The position numbers were made by a program, and so were the translations under genes. Positions 1 through 5,476 of a DNA stretch of 7,042 nt are shown here, piece after piece; the stretch's first letter is position 1; each line of letters starts with the position of its first letter. Where the stretch lies: NCBI GenBank assembly GCA_022709995.1, contig JAKLHU010000106.1:1-7042 (forward strand), given 5' to 3'. Under the pieces are notes generated by a model. That model was not told the DNA's origin. It ran no database searches and saw only the letters and a program-made list of their open reading frames with translations. This DNA comes from Verrucomicrobiota bacterium (GTDB taxonomy: Bacteria; Verrucomicrobiota; Lentisphaeria; Oligosphaerales; Oligosphaeraceae).

Positions 1-1
1 G

Positions 2-502
2 GATGCGGCTGATGATATGACCATGATGGCGCTGAAGTTCCGGGGCCTTGGGGATGCCGATTCGGTGCAGACCATCAAGGAGATGACCGTCCCTGCCGAA
101 GTGAAGGAGCTGCCGGCGGTGCTCGCCTTTGTCAAAGGCCGGTTGAGCCGTTGTGACTGTTCGTCGGAAATCGTGACGCAGGTGGAAATGGCGGTCGAGG
201 AGATTTTTGTCAACATCGCCAATTATGCGTATCACCCCGAGAACGGCGCGGCGACCGTCCGCTGCGTGGTCGGCGGCGACCCGGTGCAGGTTACCGTCCA
301 GTTCCTGGATGCCGGCAAGCCCTACAATCCCCTGGACCGCGCGGATCCCGATGTCGAGGCGGCTTTGGAAGAACGCGACATCGGCGGACTGGGCATCTAT
401 CTGGTCAAAAACAGCATGGATGCCATCGACTATGACTATGTCGACGGCAAGAATATCCTGACCATCAAGAAAACGTTGTGCGCCGGCCCGAAGGACGTTT
501 GA
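2..502 (+). CDS. SpoIIE-type PP2C phosphatase / RsbW-like ATPase fusion, 3' part only
   Basis: This is the C-terminal part of a gene that enters from the left; the frame is open from base 2. The first codons read DAADDMTMMALKFRG, which matches the last strand of PP2C/SpoIIE phosphatase domains (usually ADDxTLLxLRY). I therefore take the Met at 17 as internal, not as a start. After a short linker comes a GHKL ATPase of the RsbW/SpoIIAB type (residues about 25-159, counting base 2 as codon 1). It has an N-box (EMAVEEIFVNIANYAY, Glu67 and Asn71), a G1 motif (DAGKPYNP, Asp103) and a G2 motif (GGLGIYLVKNSMD, 128-140). In this family the kinase lobe phosphorylates or binds an anti-anti-sigma (STAS) protein and the PP2C lobe removes the phosphate, so one chain would hold both activities. 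The other reading is a free RsbW-like protein starting at 17, 23 or 83; no convincing ribosome site supports 17. Confidence 0.8.
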   Translation, partial: DAADDMTMMALKFRGLGDADSVQTIKEMTVPAEVKELPAVLAFVKGRLSRCDCSSEIVTQVEMAVEEIFVNIANYAYHPENGAATVRCVVGGDPVQVTVQFLDAGKPYNPLDRADPDVEAALEERDIGGLGIYLVKNSMDAIDYDYVDGKNILTIKKTLCAGPKDV

Positions 503-636
503 GCCAGTCCGCCCGCCTTGCCGCCGTTTCCGGCTTTCGCGCCGCTTTCGGGGGCGGCTGCCACCGGCGCCCCGGTGCCCGGCGGCGGCGCTGTCGCCGC
601 GGCTGGGGCCATTGCCGGCGCCGGGCTGGCACACAA

Positions 637-667
637 CGGCCCCCGCGGACGAGGTCGGCGGGGGCCG
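637..667. terminator. Strong GC hairpin, candidate bidirectional terminator
   Basis: Perfect 10-bp arms CGGCCCCCGC (637-646) and GCGGGGGCCG (658-667) enclose an 11-base loop. It sits between two convergent genes, about 135 bases past the plus-strand stop and 80 past the minus-strand stop. No clean T-tract follows on either side; the minus-strand side reads TTGTGTG. It is therefore not a textbook intrinsic terminator. Confidence 0.5.
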
Positions 668-670
668 GAT

Positions 671-700
671 GCCCCGGGAATTTGTCGTCTTCCCTGGGGC
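671..700. terminator. Second hairpin, next to the first
   Basis: Arms GCCCCGGGAA (671-680) and TTCCCTGGGGC (690-700) pair over 10 bp with one bulged T and a 9-base loop. It starts three bases after the preceding stem-loop, so the two could form a tandem barrier between the convergent genes. No T-tract follows. Confidence 0.4.
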
Positions 701-747
701 GTGCGGCCGTCATTGATGACGCCGCCGCGTTTTGGCTGGGGGTCAGG

Positions 748-2682
748 TCATTTCCAGGCGCCGTTGCCGTGCGGTCCCCAGGTGTTGACGATAGTGAGGC
801 GGCAGCCGAGGGCGGCATAGAGGTCGGGCAGGTCGAAATGGCCGAGGACGCCAAATGGGCAGTTGGCGGCTGGCCAGTCGGCGACGCCGGCGTCAATCCA
901 GCCCTGGTAGGACTCCGGAGCGTCATGGAGAGTCACTTCAGTGACCGCGTCATGCATCATGGCGGCCAAGGCGGCGAGAAGGGCGCCCTGGCCACGGCCA
1001 TGTAGACTGACGGCGGCGGCGCCTTCGGCGGCGAGCAGATCCAGGGTGCGCAGCACGTCACAAAGCCGTCGTCCCAGGAAGCTTTCCCGGAACATCAGGC
1101 CGAAGCTGTGGTGGAGGTAGTCCATGCCGTAGGGATGGAAGAACGGCTCGGAGGCGTCGGTCGGCAGTGATTCGCCCAAGCCGCGGGGATCGAGGCCGTA
1201 CACGGTCCCGCCGGGATTGAGATTTTGGCAGCAGGGGCTGTCCTGCGCCTCCAGCTCGGCCCCGACGTGGGGCAGGAACAGGCAGACTTCCGGCTCGACA
1301 TCAAGGGTGTTGTGCCAGCCGGGTTCGACCAGCCGCTTGCGCAGGAAGGCGCGGACATGGCCTTCGGTTTCGATGGCGTAGCGGGCCCAGACCTTGTCGC
1401 CGACGCGCTGCGGCCGCAGAACGCGGTAATGCGGCGCGCCGGCCCGGGCCGGGAGGTTGAGCAGGTCGGTCAGCAGCGCTCGCCAGGCGGCCAGGTCGGT
1501 CGGCGGGGTACGCCGGGCGGCCAGTTCGACGGCTCGGTCGCGGATGAGCTCATAGATGGGCCGGCTCCCGGCCGTGACGACGTTGCCTTCCGGGCAGACC
1601 GAGAGGTCTTCCGGCTTCTGGGCTGCTGGCGGCAAGTCGACGGCCGGGCCGCCGAGCCCGGCGTGCCGGCGGAAGAAATCGACCATGGCCATCTGGTTGT
1701 GCGGCGAATAGCCGTGTACGGTCGGGCCGATGAACAGCTCGGTGCTGTCTTCCGCCCCCAGCAGGCGGTAGAAGCGCCGCAGTTCGGCGTGGGCTTCCTG
1801 CAGGCCGCGCCGCTCGAAGAAATCGTATTTCTGTCCCATGAGGATGGCCGGCTGGGGGGCTCGGACAATCATCATGTCGACCATTTCGAGGCCGCTGCCG
1901 ATGACGCCAGGCGGGCATTGCTCGCTGTCGGTGGCCAGTTCGTTTTCGAGGTTGTTGAGGAAACTGGTCACATGGCAGCTGGGCGCGGCCATGGTCAGGC
2001 GGTATTCGTTGGCCCAGATCCACTCGGTCAGGGTGCCGCCGCCGGAGTTGCCGGTGATGCCGACGCGCTTCGGGTCGACCTCCGGCCGGGTGAGCAGAGC
2101 GTCGAGGGCGCAGCGGCCGTCCCAGACGCGCCAAGCCCCGAAGAAGTCGCCGACCAGCTCGAGTTGCTTGCCCATGACATTGTGGGCGCAGCACAGGGAG
2201 TTGGCGACGCCGAGGTCGGAAAGACGGGTGTACTGGTTCCGTTCGCCTTGCTGGATCGGGTCGTAGATCAGCACGACAAAGCCATTGTTGACCAGGCGGA
2301 TGCAGAAATCCTGGTAGACCGGCGCGGCCTTGCCCTGTTCGCTGTGTCCGCAGGCGCCGAGGACGGCAGGGGCCGGCGCCGCGAGCTGGTTGGGCAGGTA
2401 GAGGTTGGCGGTCACCCAGAAGCCGGGCCGACTTTGGAAGCGCAGCTTTTCGATGCGGTAGCCGTCGAGCTGGAGCGTGCCGGTGTATTCCAAGGCGAGG
2501 GGGACCTGTTTCGGCTTGGGGCCGAAGCTGCGGGCGATCGCCTGCCGGAGCCTGGCCTGGTAGGCCAGGGCGTCCTCGCGGGTTTTCAAGGCGTCCAGCG
2601 CGCGGGTGCGTTCGGCGCGTTTGGCGCGAAGCTTGTCCACATAGTCGTCAATCACCATGTGGGGGTAGCCGTTTCTGCTCAT
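748..2682 (-). CDS. Acetylxylan-esterase-like alpha/beta-hydrolase with a degenerate second lobe
   Basis: A 644-residue protein with no signal peptide or membrane segment. The N-terminal lobe (about 60-345) is an alpha/beta-hydrolase: oxyanion-side motif GACGHSEQGK (109-118), YDPIQQGER (140-148), nucleophile elbow GNSGG with Ser213, probable acid Asp287 (QKYDFFERRG) and probable base His323 (GPTVHGYSPHNQ). This layout resembles esterases annotated as acetylxylan esterases in planctomycete/PVC genomes, which would remove acetyl or similar esters from plant polysaccharides; the substrate is inferred. The C-terminal part (about 375-640) looks like a second hydrolase fold, with YGLDPRGLGES (495-505) and an elbow GRGQG (562-566) where Gly564 replaces the serine. 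I chose ATG at 2682 because GGAAAGG lies five bases upstream. The frame extends 29 codons further to a GTG at 2769 that overlaps the stop of the upstream gene, giving 673 residues, but those residues look non-conserved. It is probably co-transcribed with the upstream HD/adenylyltransferase gene. Confidence 0.85.
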   Translation of the reverse strand: MSRNGYPHMVIDDYVDKLRAKRAERTRALDALKTREDALAYQARLRQAIARSFGPKPKQVPLALEYTGTLQLDGYRIEKLRFQSRPGFWVTANLYLPNQLAAPAPAVLGACGHSEQGKAAPVYQDFCIRLVNNGFVVLIYDPIQQGERNQYTRLSDLGVANSLCCAHNVMGKQLELVGDFFGAWRVWDGRCALDALLTRPEVDPKRVGITGNSGGGTLTEWIWANEYRLTMAAPSCHVTSFLNNLENELATDSEQCPPGVIGSGLEMVDMMIVRAPQPAILMGQKYDFFERRGLQEAHAELRRFYRLLGAEDSTELFIGPTVHGYSPHNQMAMVDFFRRHAGLGGPAVDLPPAAQKPEDLSVCPEGNVVTAGSRPIYELIRDRAVELAARRTPPTDLAAWRALLTDLLNLPARAGAPHYRVLRPQRVGDKVWARYAIETEGHVRAFLRKRLVEPGWHNTLDVEPEVCLFLPHVGAELEAQDSPCCQNLNPGGTVYGLDPRGLGESLPTDASEPFFHPYGMDYLHHSFGLMFRESFLGRRLCDVLRTLDLLAAEGAAAVSLHGRGQGALLAALAAMMHDAVTEVTLHDAPESYQGWIDAGVADWPAANCPFGVLGHFDLPDLYAALGCRLTIVNTWGPHGNGAWK

Positions 2683-2687
2683 TGTTG

Positions 2688-2694
2688 CCTTTCC
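2688..2694 (-). promoter_or_regulatory. Ribosome binding site of the hydrolase gene
   Basis: On the minus strand GGAAAGG stands five bases before the ATG at 2682. It decides that start over the GTG at 2769. Confidence 0.65.
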
Positions 2695-2765
2695 AGACAA
2701 ATGTTGCGGGGTCATGGAGTGGAAGCACGGGGCGGCGGTGTTGCCGTCCGCCGGCGGGGGGGTGG

Positions 2766-3866
2766 TCACAGCTTGAACATGGTCTTGATGTCTTGCCGGT
2801 AGTAGTCGTACTTGGTCGGATAGTAGATGCTGTCGCGGCCGCCGACGTTGAATTTGGCCATGCCCTTGAGGGCGGAGCTGCTGACATGCTCGAGTCTTTT
2901 GTCGCAGGGGATGTAAACCGCGTTGGTGCCGGGGCGCATTTCCTGCATGAAGCAGAGCTGGTTCATTTCATAGTCGAGGTCGTAGCCGTTGCGCAGGCCG
3001 CGCACGAGGGTCACGTCGCAGAACACGGATTCGCGTTCGATCAGGTCGACCATGAGGGTGTCGAAGACCACCACCTCGTGGAAGGGGAGGGTTTTGTCGA
3101 GCATCACGTCCGGGGTGATGTCTTTTTGCGGGTTGATGCCGACGCCGACGATGACTTTGTCGAACATCAGTTCGGCCTTTTCGAGGATGGAGAGGTGGCC
3201 GATGTGGAAGGGGTTGAAGGTGCCGGCGTAGATGCCGACGCGCGGCCGGCGGTGTTCCAGGTAGTCGATCAGAAAACGCATGGTGTTCCGGCATTGCGGG
3301 AAGCGCTTGGCAAAGCGGTTGAAGAAGGCGCTGCGGCCACGCCGGTACTCCGTCATGTTCAGGTACTGGAATTCACGGAAAATCTGGAATTCATAGGCGA
3401 GCAGGTCGACATGGGAGCCGTGGATGATGATCTGGCAGTCGAAGTCGTGGAATTGGGCGGCCAGTTCGCTGACATTGTCCTGGGTGCAGGTGGCGAGGAT
3501 GGCCTGGCGGACGCGGTCGACCGAGTCGGCGGGAACGGGGTTGCCGATGGCGTTGAGAATGTACAGGAAGGCCTCGCAGGAGCGGGCTTCGCTGTCATTG
3601 CCCTGGGGGAACCAGACCACGTCATGGAAGAGGGCGGTCAGCAGCAGCTCCGCGGCTAATGGCTGGTTGTCCCAGGCGGTGGTGTCGCGGATGGCCTGGC
3701 AAATGGAGAGCAGGTGGTCGAGGGTATGAAAATAGCGGTGCGGCTGGCGGTAGGCGGCAAACACGCGTTCCAGCCAGGCGCCATTCCAGTCCAGACGGTA
3801 GGGATTGCATTCCGCCAGAATGGCGCGGATGCGATTTTCGCGGGCGTTCTCTTCATCGTTGCGCAT
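2766..3866 (-). CDS. HD-domain phosphohydrolase fused to a CoaD-like (PPAT) adenylyltransferase
   Basis: A 366-residue two-domain protein. Residues about 14-200 match the predicted metal-dependent HD phosphohydrolases of the COG4339 kind: RYFHTLDH (44-51), the HD pair His81-Asp82 in LFHDVVW, NDSEARS (90-96) and a DFD that fits the family's DxDLAILG segment (141-143). Residues about 208-350 match pantetheine-phosphate adenylyltransferase: GIYAGTFNPFHIGH (211-224), Lys248 in NPQK, the PPAT signature VRGLRNGYDLDYEMNQL (288-304) and VSSSALK (328-334) in place of ISSxxVR. PPAT makes dephospho-CoA from 4'-phosphopantetheine and ATP in the cytoplasm. Its nucleotide motif reads HIGH rather than the TxGH of CoaD, and the segment between Lys248 and VRGLR is shorter than in E. 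coli CoaD. The ATG at 3866 was chosen because the 43 codons upstream are Arg/Pro-rich and unlike a protein start; its ribosome site is weak (AGAGAAACC). What the HD domain hydrolyses is unknown. A general nucleotidyltransferase role remains possible. Confidence 0.85.
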   Translation of the reverse strand: MRNDEENARENRIRAILAECNPYRLDWNGAWLERVFAAYRQPHRYFHTLDHLLSICQAIRDTTAWDNQPLAAELLLTALFHDVVWFPQGNDSEARSCEAFLYILNAIGNPVPADSVDRVRQAILATCTQDNVSELAAQFHDFDCQIIIHGSHVDLLAYEFQIFREFQYLNMTEYRRGRSAFFNRFAKRFPQCRNTMRFLIDYLEHRRPRVGIYAGTFNPFHIGHLSILEKAELMFDKVIVGVGINPQKDITPDVMLDKTLPFHEVVVFDTLMVDLIERESVFCDVTLVRGLRNGYDLDYEMNQLCFMQEMRPGTNAVYIPCDKRLEHVSSSALKGMAKFNVGGRDSIYYPTKYDYYRQDIKTMFKL

Positions 3867-4010
3867 GGTTTCTCTATCTCGGTTCAGTCTTGGCTCGGGT
3901 CGTGTTTCGCAAAGGGGATATTCGGGGCCAGGGGCGCGTCCCGGAGGGGATGGCCGGCGACGACGGCGGGAAAACGGGCCGAGGGGACCCCGCAAACCGC
4001 TCAGAACCGC

Positions 4011-4020
4011 ATATTACACA
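4011..4020 (-). promoter_or_regulatory. Possible -10 region upstream of the HD/adenylyltransferase gene
   Basis: The minus strand reads TGTGTAATAT inside the only AT-rich island of this gap. TAATAT resembles a -10 box. The sequence about 18 bases upstream (TTCCGG) is a poor -35. A start here would give a leader of roughly 140 bases. Confidence 0.25.
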
Positions 4021-4075
4021 AAACGACCTTGCCACCGGAACACCATATAGATCAATGAAATAATACAACGACGGT

Positions 4076-4105
4076 TGGGAATGGCCGCGGCCGGCGGCCG
4101 CGACC
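4076..4105. repeat. Palindromic repeat, copy 1
   Basis: The element is TGGGA, then AT, then arms GGCCGCGGCC (4083-4092) and GGCCGCGACC (4096-4105) around a GGC loop. The single mismatch in DNA becomes a G-U pair in minus-strand RNA, so the stem is complete in a transcript coming from the glycosidase. A diverged copy lies 50 bases away. It looks like a REP-type dispersed intergenic element, but only two copies are visible here. Confidence 0.55.
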
Positions 4106-4125
4106 TACTGGCAAGGCTTCGGTGG

Positions 4126-4156
4126 TGGGACATGGCCGCGACCGGCGAACGCGACC
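4126..4156. repeat. Palindromic repeat, copy 2
   Basis: A direct copy of the 4076-4105 element: TGGGA, then CAT, then GGCCGCGACC (4134-4143), GGC loop and GAACGCGACC (4147-4156). It has the same 10-3-10 layout, one inserted base before the stem and a few substitutions that weaken pairing near the loop. Confidence 0.55.
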
Positions 4157-4190
4157 GCCGCGGGCTTGGCCCAGACTGCCAGCCTCCCTG

Positions 4191-4208
4191 GGTTTCGGGC
4201 CGGAAACC
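4191..4208 (-). terminator. Hairpin just past the glycosidase stop
   Basis: Perfect 6-bp arms GGTTTC (4191-4196) and GAAACC (4203-4208) with a 6-base loop begin 13 bases after the minus-strand stop codon. No T-tract follows. With the two palindromic repeats behind it, it may protect or end the glycosidase transcript. Confidence 0.35.
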
Positions 4209-4221
4209 GCGCCGCCGCCGG

Positions 4222-5151
4222 TCAGGGACTGAAGAATTTCTCCAGGAGTTGCTGCATGGTGCCTTTGTATTCGGCGCATTTCAAGTCGGAGCAGCCGGCC
4301 TGGTTGCCGCCGTTCCACCAGACTATGACTTTCCCGTCGCGTTCGATCATTTCGGCGTCGGAGGCGTTGATGTCCTTGCTGCCGGGGAAGAGTTCGGGGT
4401 TGGTCAGATGCGTCCGGTCCGGAGTCACGAAGGGGCGGTTTTTGGGGGCGTCCTCCCAGGTGACCAGGTCCTTGGAGCGGGTGATGCGGGTTTCATAGAT
4501 GTCGCCGTCGTGTTCCAGGTAGAGCAGGTAGTAGAAGCCGCCGCGGAAGTACATGGCGGGACCGCCGACATAGCGGCTGGCGCCGTAGATGGCGGCCGGG
4601 ATTTTACGCCAGCGGACGAGGTCGGTTGACTCCGCAAACAGGAAGGTGAACGGCACCCACTTCGGATTGTCCGATTCGTACAGAAGAACATACCGCTTGC
4701 CGTCGTAGACCACCGTGCTGTTGAACAGCTTTTCGTCCTTGTCGGCGGTCAGGACTTCCCGCGGCTCGCTCCACGTGATCAAATCCTTGGACGTGATGGC
4801 GATGATGCGCTTGATGTGCCACCAGGGCTGGTTCTCGCCGTAGTCGGCGGCAAAGACCGTGACCATGTCCTTGACGACGAGGGCCGATGCGAAATAGTGG
4901 TTCAGCAGCGGGATGCTGATGATGCGGTCGCTGTCAAGCTCCCGGATGAGAAAGCCGTCTTCCTGGAAACGGTGCTGCACCGGCCGGCCCGGATACAGAA
5001 GAACCGAGGCGAAGAAGTTCTCCAGCAGGTAGTATTTGCCTTTGAAGCAGAACGGTGTCACCTCGTTGCCGGCGTGGCGCACCACCCGCTGATTTTGCCA
5101 TGGGGGTTTCCATTCCATGAGAAGATGCCTCTGGTTGGGGATGTCGAACAC
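4222..5151 (-). CDS. Five-bladed beta-propeller glycosidase (GH43/GH32-like)
   Basis: A 309-residue protein without a signal peptide, rich in Tyr, Trp and beta-strand patterns. It carries the propeller blade motif S-x-D-L-x-x-W three times, at 121-127 (SKDLITW), 175-181 (STDLVRW) and 226-232 (SKDLVTW), each after a strand such as HIKRIIAIT or YETRIT. The stretches NSTVVYDGKRYVLLYES (144-160), GGPAMYFRGGFYYLLYLEHD (196-215) and SDAEMIERDGKVIVWW (264-279) are typical blade ends of GH43/GH32/GH117-type enzymes, which cut sugars from oligo- or polysaccharides. Family and substrate cannot be fixed by eye; acidic catalytic candidates include Glu30, Asp265 and Glu267. The start is uncertain. The listed GTG (5151) has no ribosome site at the right distance, ATG 5118 has AGAGG nine bases upstream, and the strongest site (AAGGAG, 5180-5185) points to a TTA codon at 5172 in the same open frame. 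It is divergent from the DeoR gene and likely controlled by it. Confidence 0.75.
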   Translation of the reverse strand: MFDIPNQRHLLMEWKPPWQNQRVVRHAGNEVTPFCFKGKYYLLENFFASVLLYPGRPVQHRFQEDGFLIRELDSDRIISIPLLNHYFASALVVKDMVTVFAADYGENQPWWHIKRIIAITSKDLITWSEPREVLTADKDEKLFNSTVVYDGKRYVLLYESDNPKWVPFTFLFAESTDLVRWRKIPAAIYGASRYVGGPAMYFRGGFYYLLYLEHDGDIYETRITRSKDLVTWEDAPKNRPFVTPDRTHLTNPELFPGSKDINASDAEMIERDGKVIVWWNGGNQAGCSDLKCAEYKGTMQQLLEKFFSP

Positions 5152-5179
5152 GTGATCATATGGTATTTTTAATGTGTTG

Positions 5180-5185
5180 CTCCTT
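5180..5185 (-). promoter_or_regulatory. Strong Shine-Dalgarno upstream of the glycosidase, with no start codon at its spacing
   Basis: The minus strand reads AAGGAG. Seven bases further is TTA (5172-5170), in frame with the glycosidase; no ATG, GTG or TTG stands at that place. The ATG at 5159 is in another frame and 20 bases away. Confidence 0.55.
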
Positions 5186-5198
5186 ACATCATGTCCAA

Positions 5199-5204
5199 TT
5201 TATA
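5199..5204 (-). promoter_or_regulatory. Possible -10 box of the glycosidase promoter
   Basis: The minus strand reads TATAAA within an AT-rich run (ATTTTGTATAAATT). A -35 at the usual distance is poor (AAGACG, 18-base spacer). A start about seven bases on would give a leader of about 20 bases to codon 5172, which would just contain the AAGGAG site. Confidence 0.35.
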
Positions 5205-5276
5205 CAAAATAGCATGAAGAAACGTCTTTGGCAAACCGTGGCCGCTGTTTTTCCCGCCGGGGGCGCCAGGAGCGGT

Positions 5277-5290
5277 CGCCGGCTCCGGCG
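5277..5290. repeat. Palindrome CGCCGG-CT-CCGGCG
   Basis: Perfect 6-bp arms with a 2-base centre, in the divergent region. The same arms recur around a 1-base centre at 5394-5406. GC-rich palindromes arise easily by chance here. Confidence 0.3.
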
Positions 5291-5338
5291 CGTCGGCGCT
5301 CTCCAAGCCCGTGCGACGAGGGCAATGGCCGGAACCGA

Positions 5339-5359
5339 AAATGCGCGGAACACGCATTT
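5339..5359. promoter_or_regulatory. 21-base inverted repeat, candidate operator
   Basis: Arms AAATGCG (5339-5345) and CGCATTT (5353-5359) are perfect and separated by seven bases. The site lies about 28 bases upstream of the -35 box of the DeoR promoter and within the divergent region, where a repressor could touch both promoters. A short stem followed by ATTTT could also be read as a weak terminator, but no gene precedes it on the plus strand. Confidence 0.4.
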
Positions 5360-5379
5360 ATTTTGGAAAAACGATTGAA

Positions 5380-5394
5380 GTTGTCATTGACAAC
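5380..5394. promoter_or_regulatory. 15-base inverted repeat over the -35 box, candidate DeoR operator
   Basis: GTTGTC (5380-5385), ATT, GACAAC (5389-5394) is a perfect palindrome that contains the whole -35 hexamer (5387-5392). A repressor bound here would block RNA polymerase, which fits autoregulation by the gene just downstream. Confidence 0.5.
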
Positions 5395-5414
5395 GCCGGG
5401 CCGGCGTGTATACT
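5387..5414 (+). promoter_or_regulatory. Sigma-70-type promoter of the DeoR gene
   Basis: TTGACA (5387-5392) is a consensus -35 box. A 16-base spacer leads to TATACT (5409-5414), five of six matches to the -10 consensus. Transcription would begin near 5421, about 56 bases before the ATG. The spacer contains the palindrome CGCCGG-G-CCGGCG (5394-5406). Confidence 0.75.
5394..5406. promoter_or_regulatory. 13-base palindrome in the promoter spacer
   Basis: CGCCGG, G, CCGGCG fills most of the gap between the -35 and -10 boxes and shares its first base with the GTTGTC/GACAAC palindrome. It could be a second operator or simply GC bias. Its arms match those at 5277-5290. Confidence 0.35.
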
Positions 5415-5476
5415 TGTAGCGTCGGAGATTCCAGCGGGCGGGAAGAGGGTGGCGGAGAAGACGTGAAAGGCCGGTG

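Larger units (their letters stand above)
503..747. other. Convergent intergenic gap rich in GC hairpins
   Basis: The gap lies between the stop of the phosphatase/ATPase gene and the stop of the minus-strand hydrolase. It holds at least four inverted repeats: 562-577 (CACCGG/CCGGTG), 585-600 (GCGGCG, loop CTGT, CGCCGC), 637-667 and 671-700. No convincing gene is visible. The phosphatase frame stays open past its TGA as an Ala/Gly/Pro-rich stretch, which I take as GC bias. The likely role is to end transcription from both sides. Confidence 0.55.
3867..4221. other. Intergenic gap with hairpins, a duplicated palindrome and an AT-rich promoter-like stretch
   Basis: The gap lies between two minus-strand genes. 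Near the glycosidase stop it holds a hairpin (4191-4208) and two copies of a palindromic repeat (4126-4156 and 4076-4105). Then comes an AT-rich island (about 4010-4070), unusual for this GC-rich window and a plausible promoter area for the HD/adenylyltransferase gene. The last 140 bases before that gene are a GC-rich leader in which I see no clear element. No gene is supported here. Confidence 0.5.

Noticed and set aside
503..820. Frame of the phosphatase/ATPase gene stays open for about 106 codons past its TGA
   Set aside because: The stretch is Ala/Gly/Pro-rich, runs through the hairpins and into the 3' end of the convergent esterase, and has no conserved feature; stop-codon read-through is not supported.
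1225..2802. 525-codon open frame on the plus strand, opposite the esterase
   Set aside because: It is antisense to a protein with clear catalytic motifs and shows Ala/Gly/Val-rich residues without motifs; long antisense frames are common in GC-rich genes.
2682..3659. 325-codon open frame on the plus strand, opposite the HD/adenylyltransferase gene
   Set aside because: It has the composition of a reverse-strand shadow (Val/Asp/Glu/Gly) and no recognisable domain, while the minus strand holds two clear domains.
4010..4070. AT-rich island as a possible RNA gene or riboswitch
   Set aside because: I could not find a tRNA cloverleaf or a known riboswitch core; a promoter is the simpler reading.
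4052..4318. 88-codon minus-strand frame with Arg/Pro-rich repeats (such as RGRRPRPFPT)
   Set aside because: The apparent peptide repeat comes from the two palindromic DNA elements; it overlaps the glycosidase end and has no ribosome site.
5125..5159. ATG at 5159 with a short open frame after the AAGGAG site
   Set aside because: It is 20 bases from the ribosome site, out of frame with the glycosidase and stops after about 33 unremarkable codons; a leader peptide is possible but unsupported.
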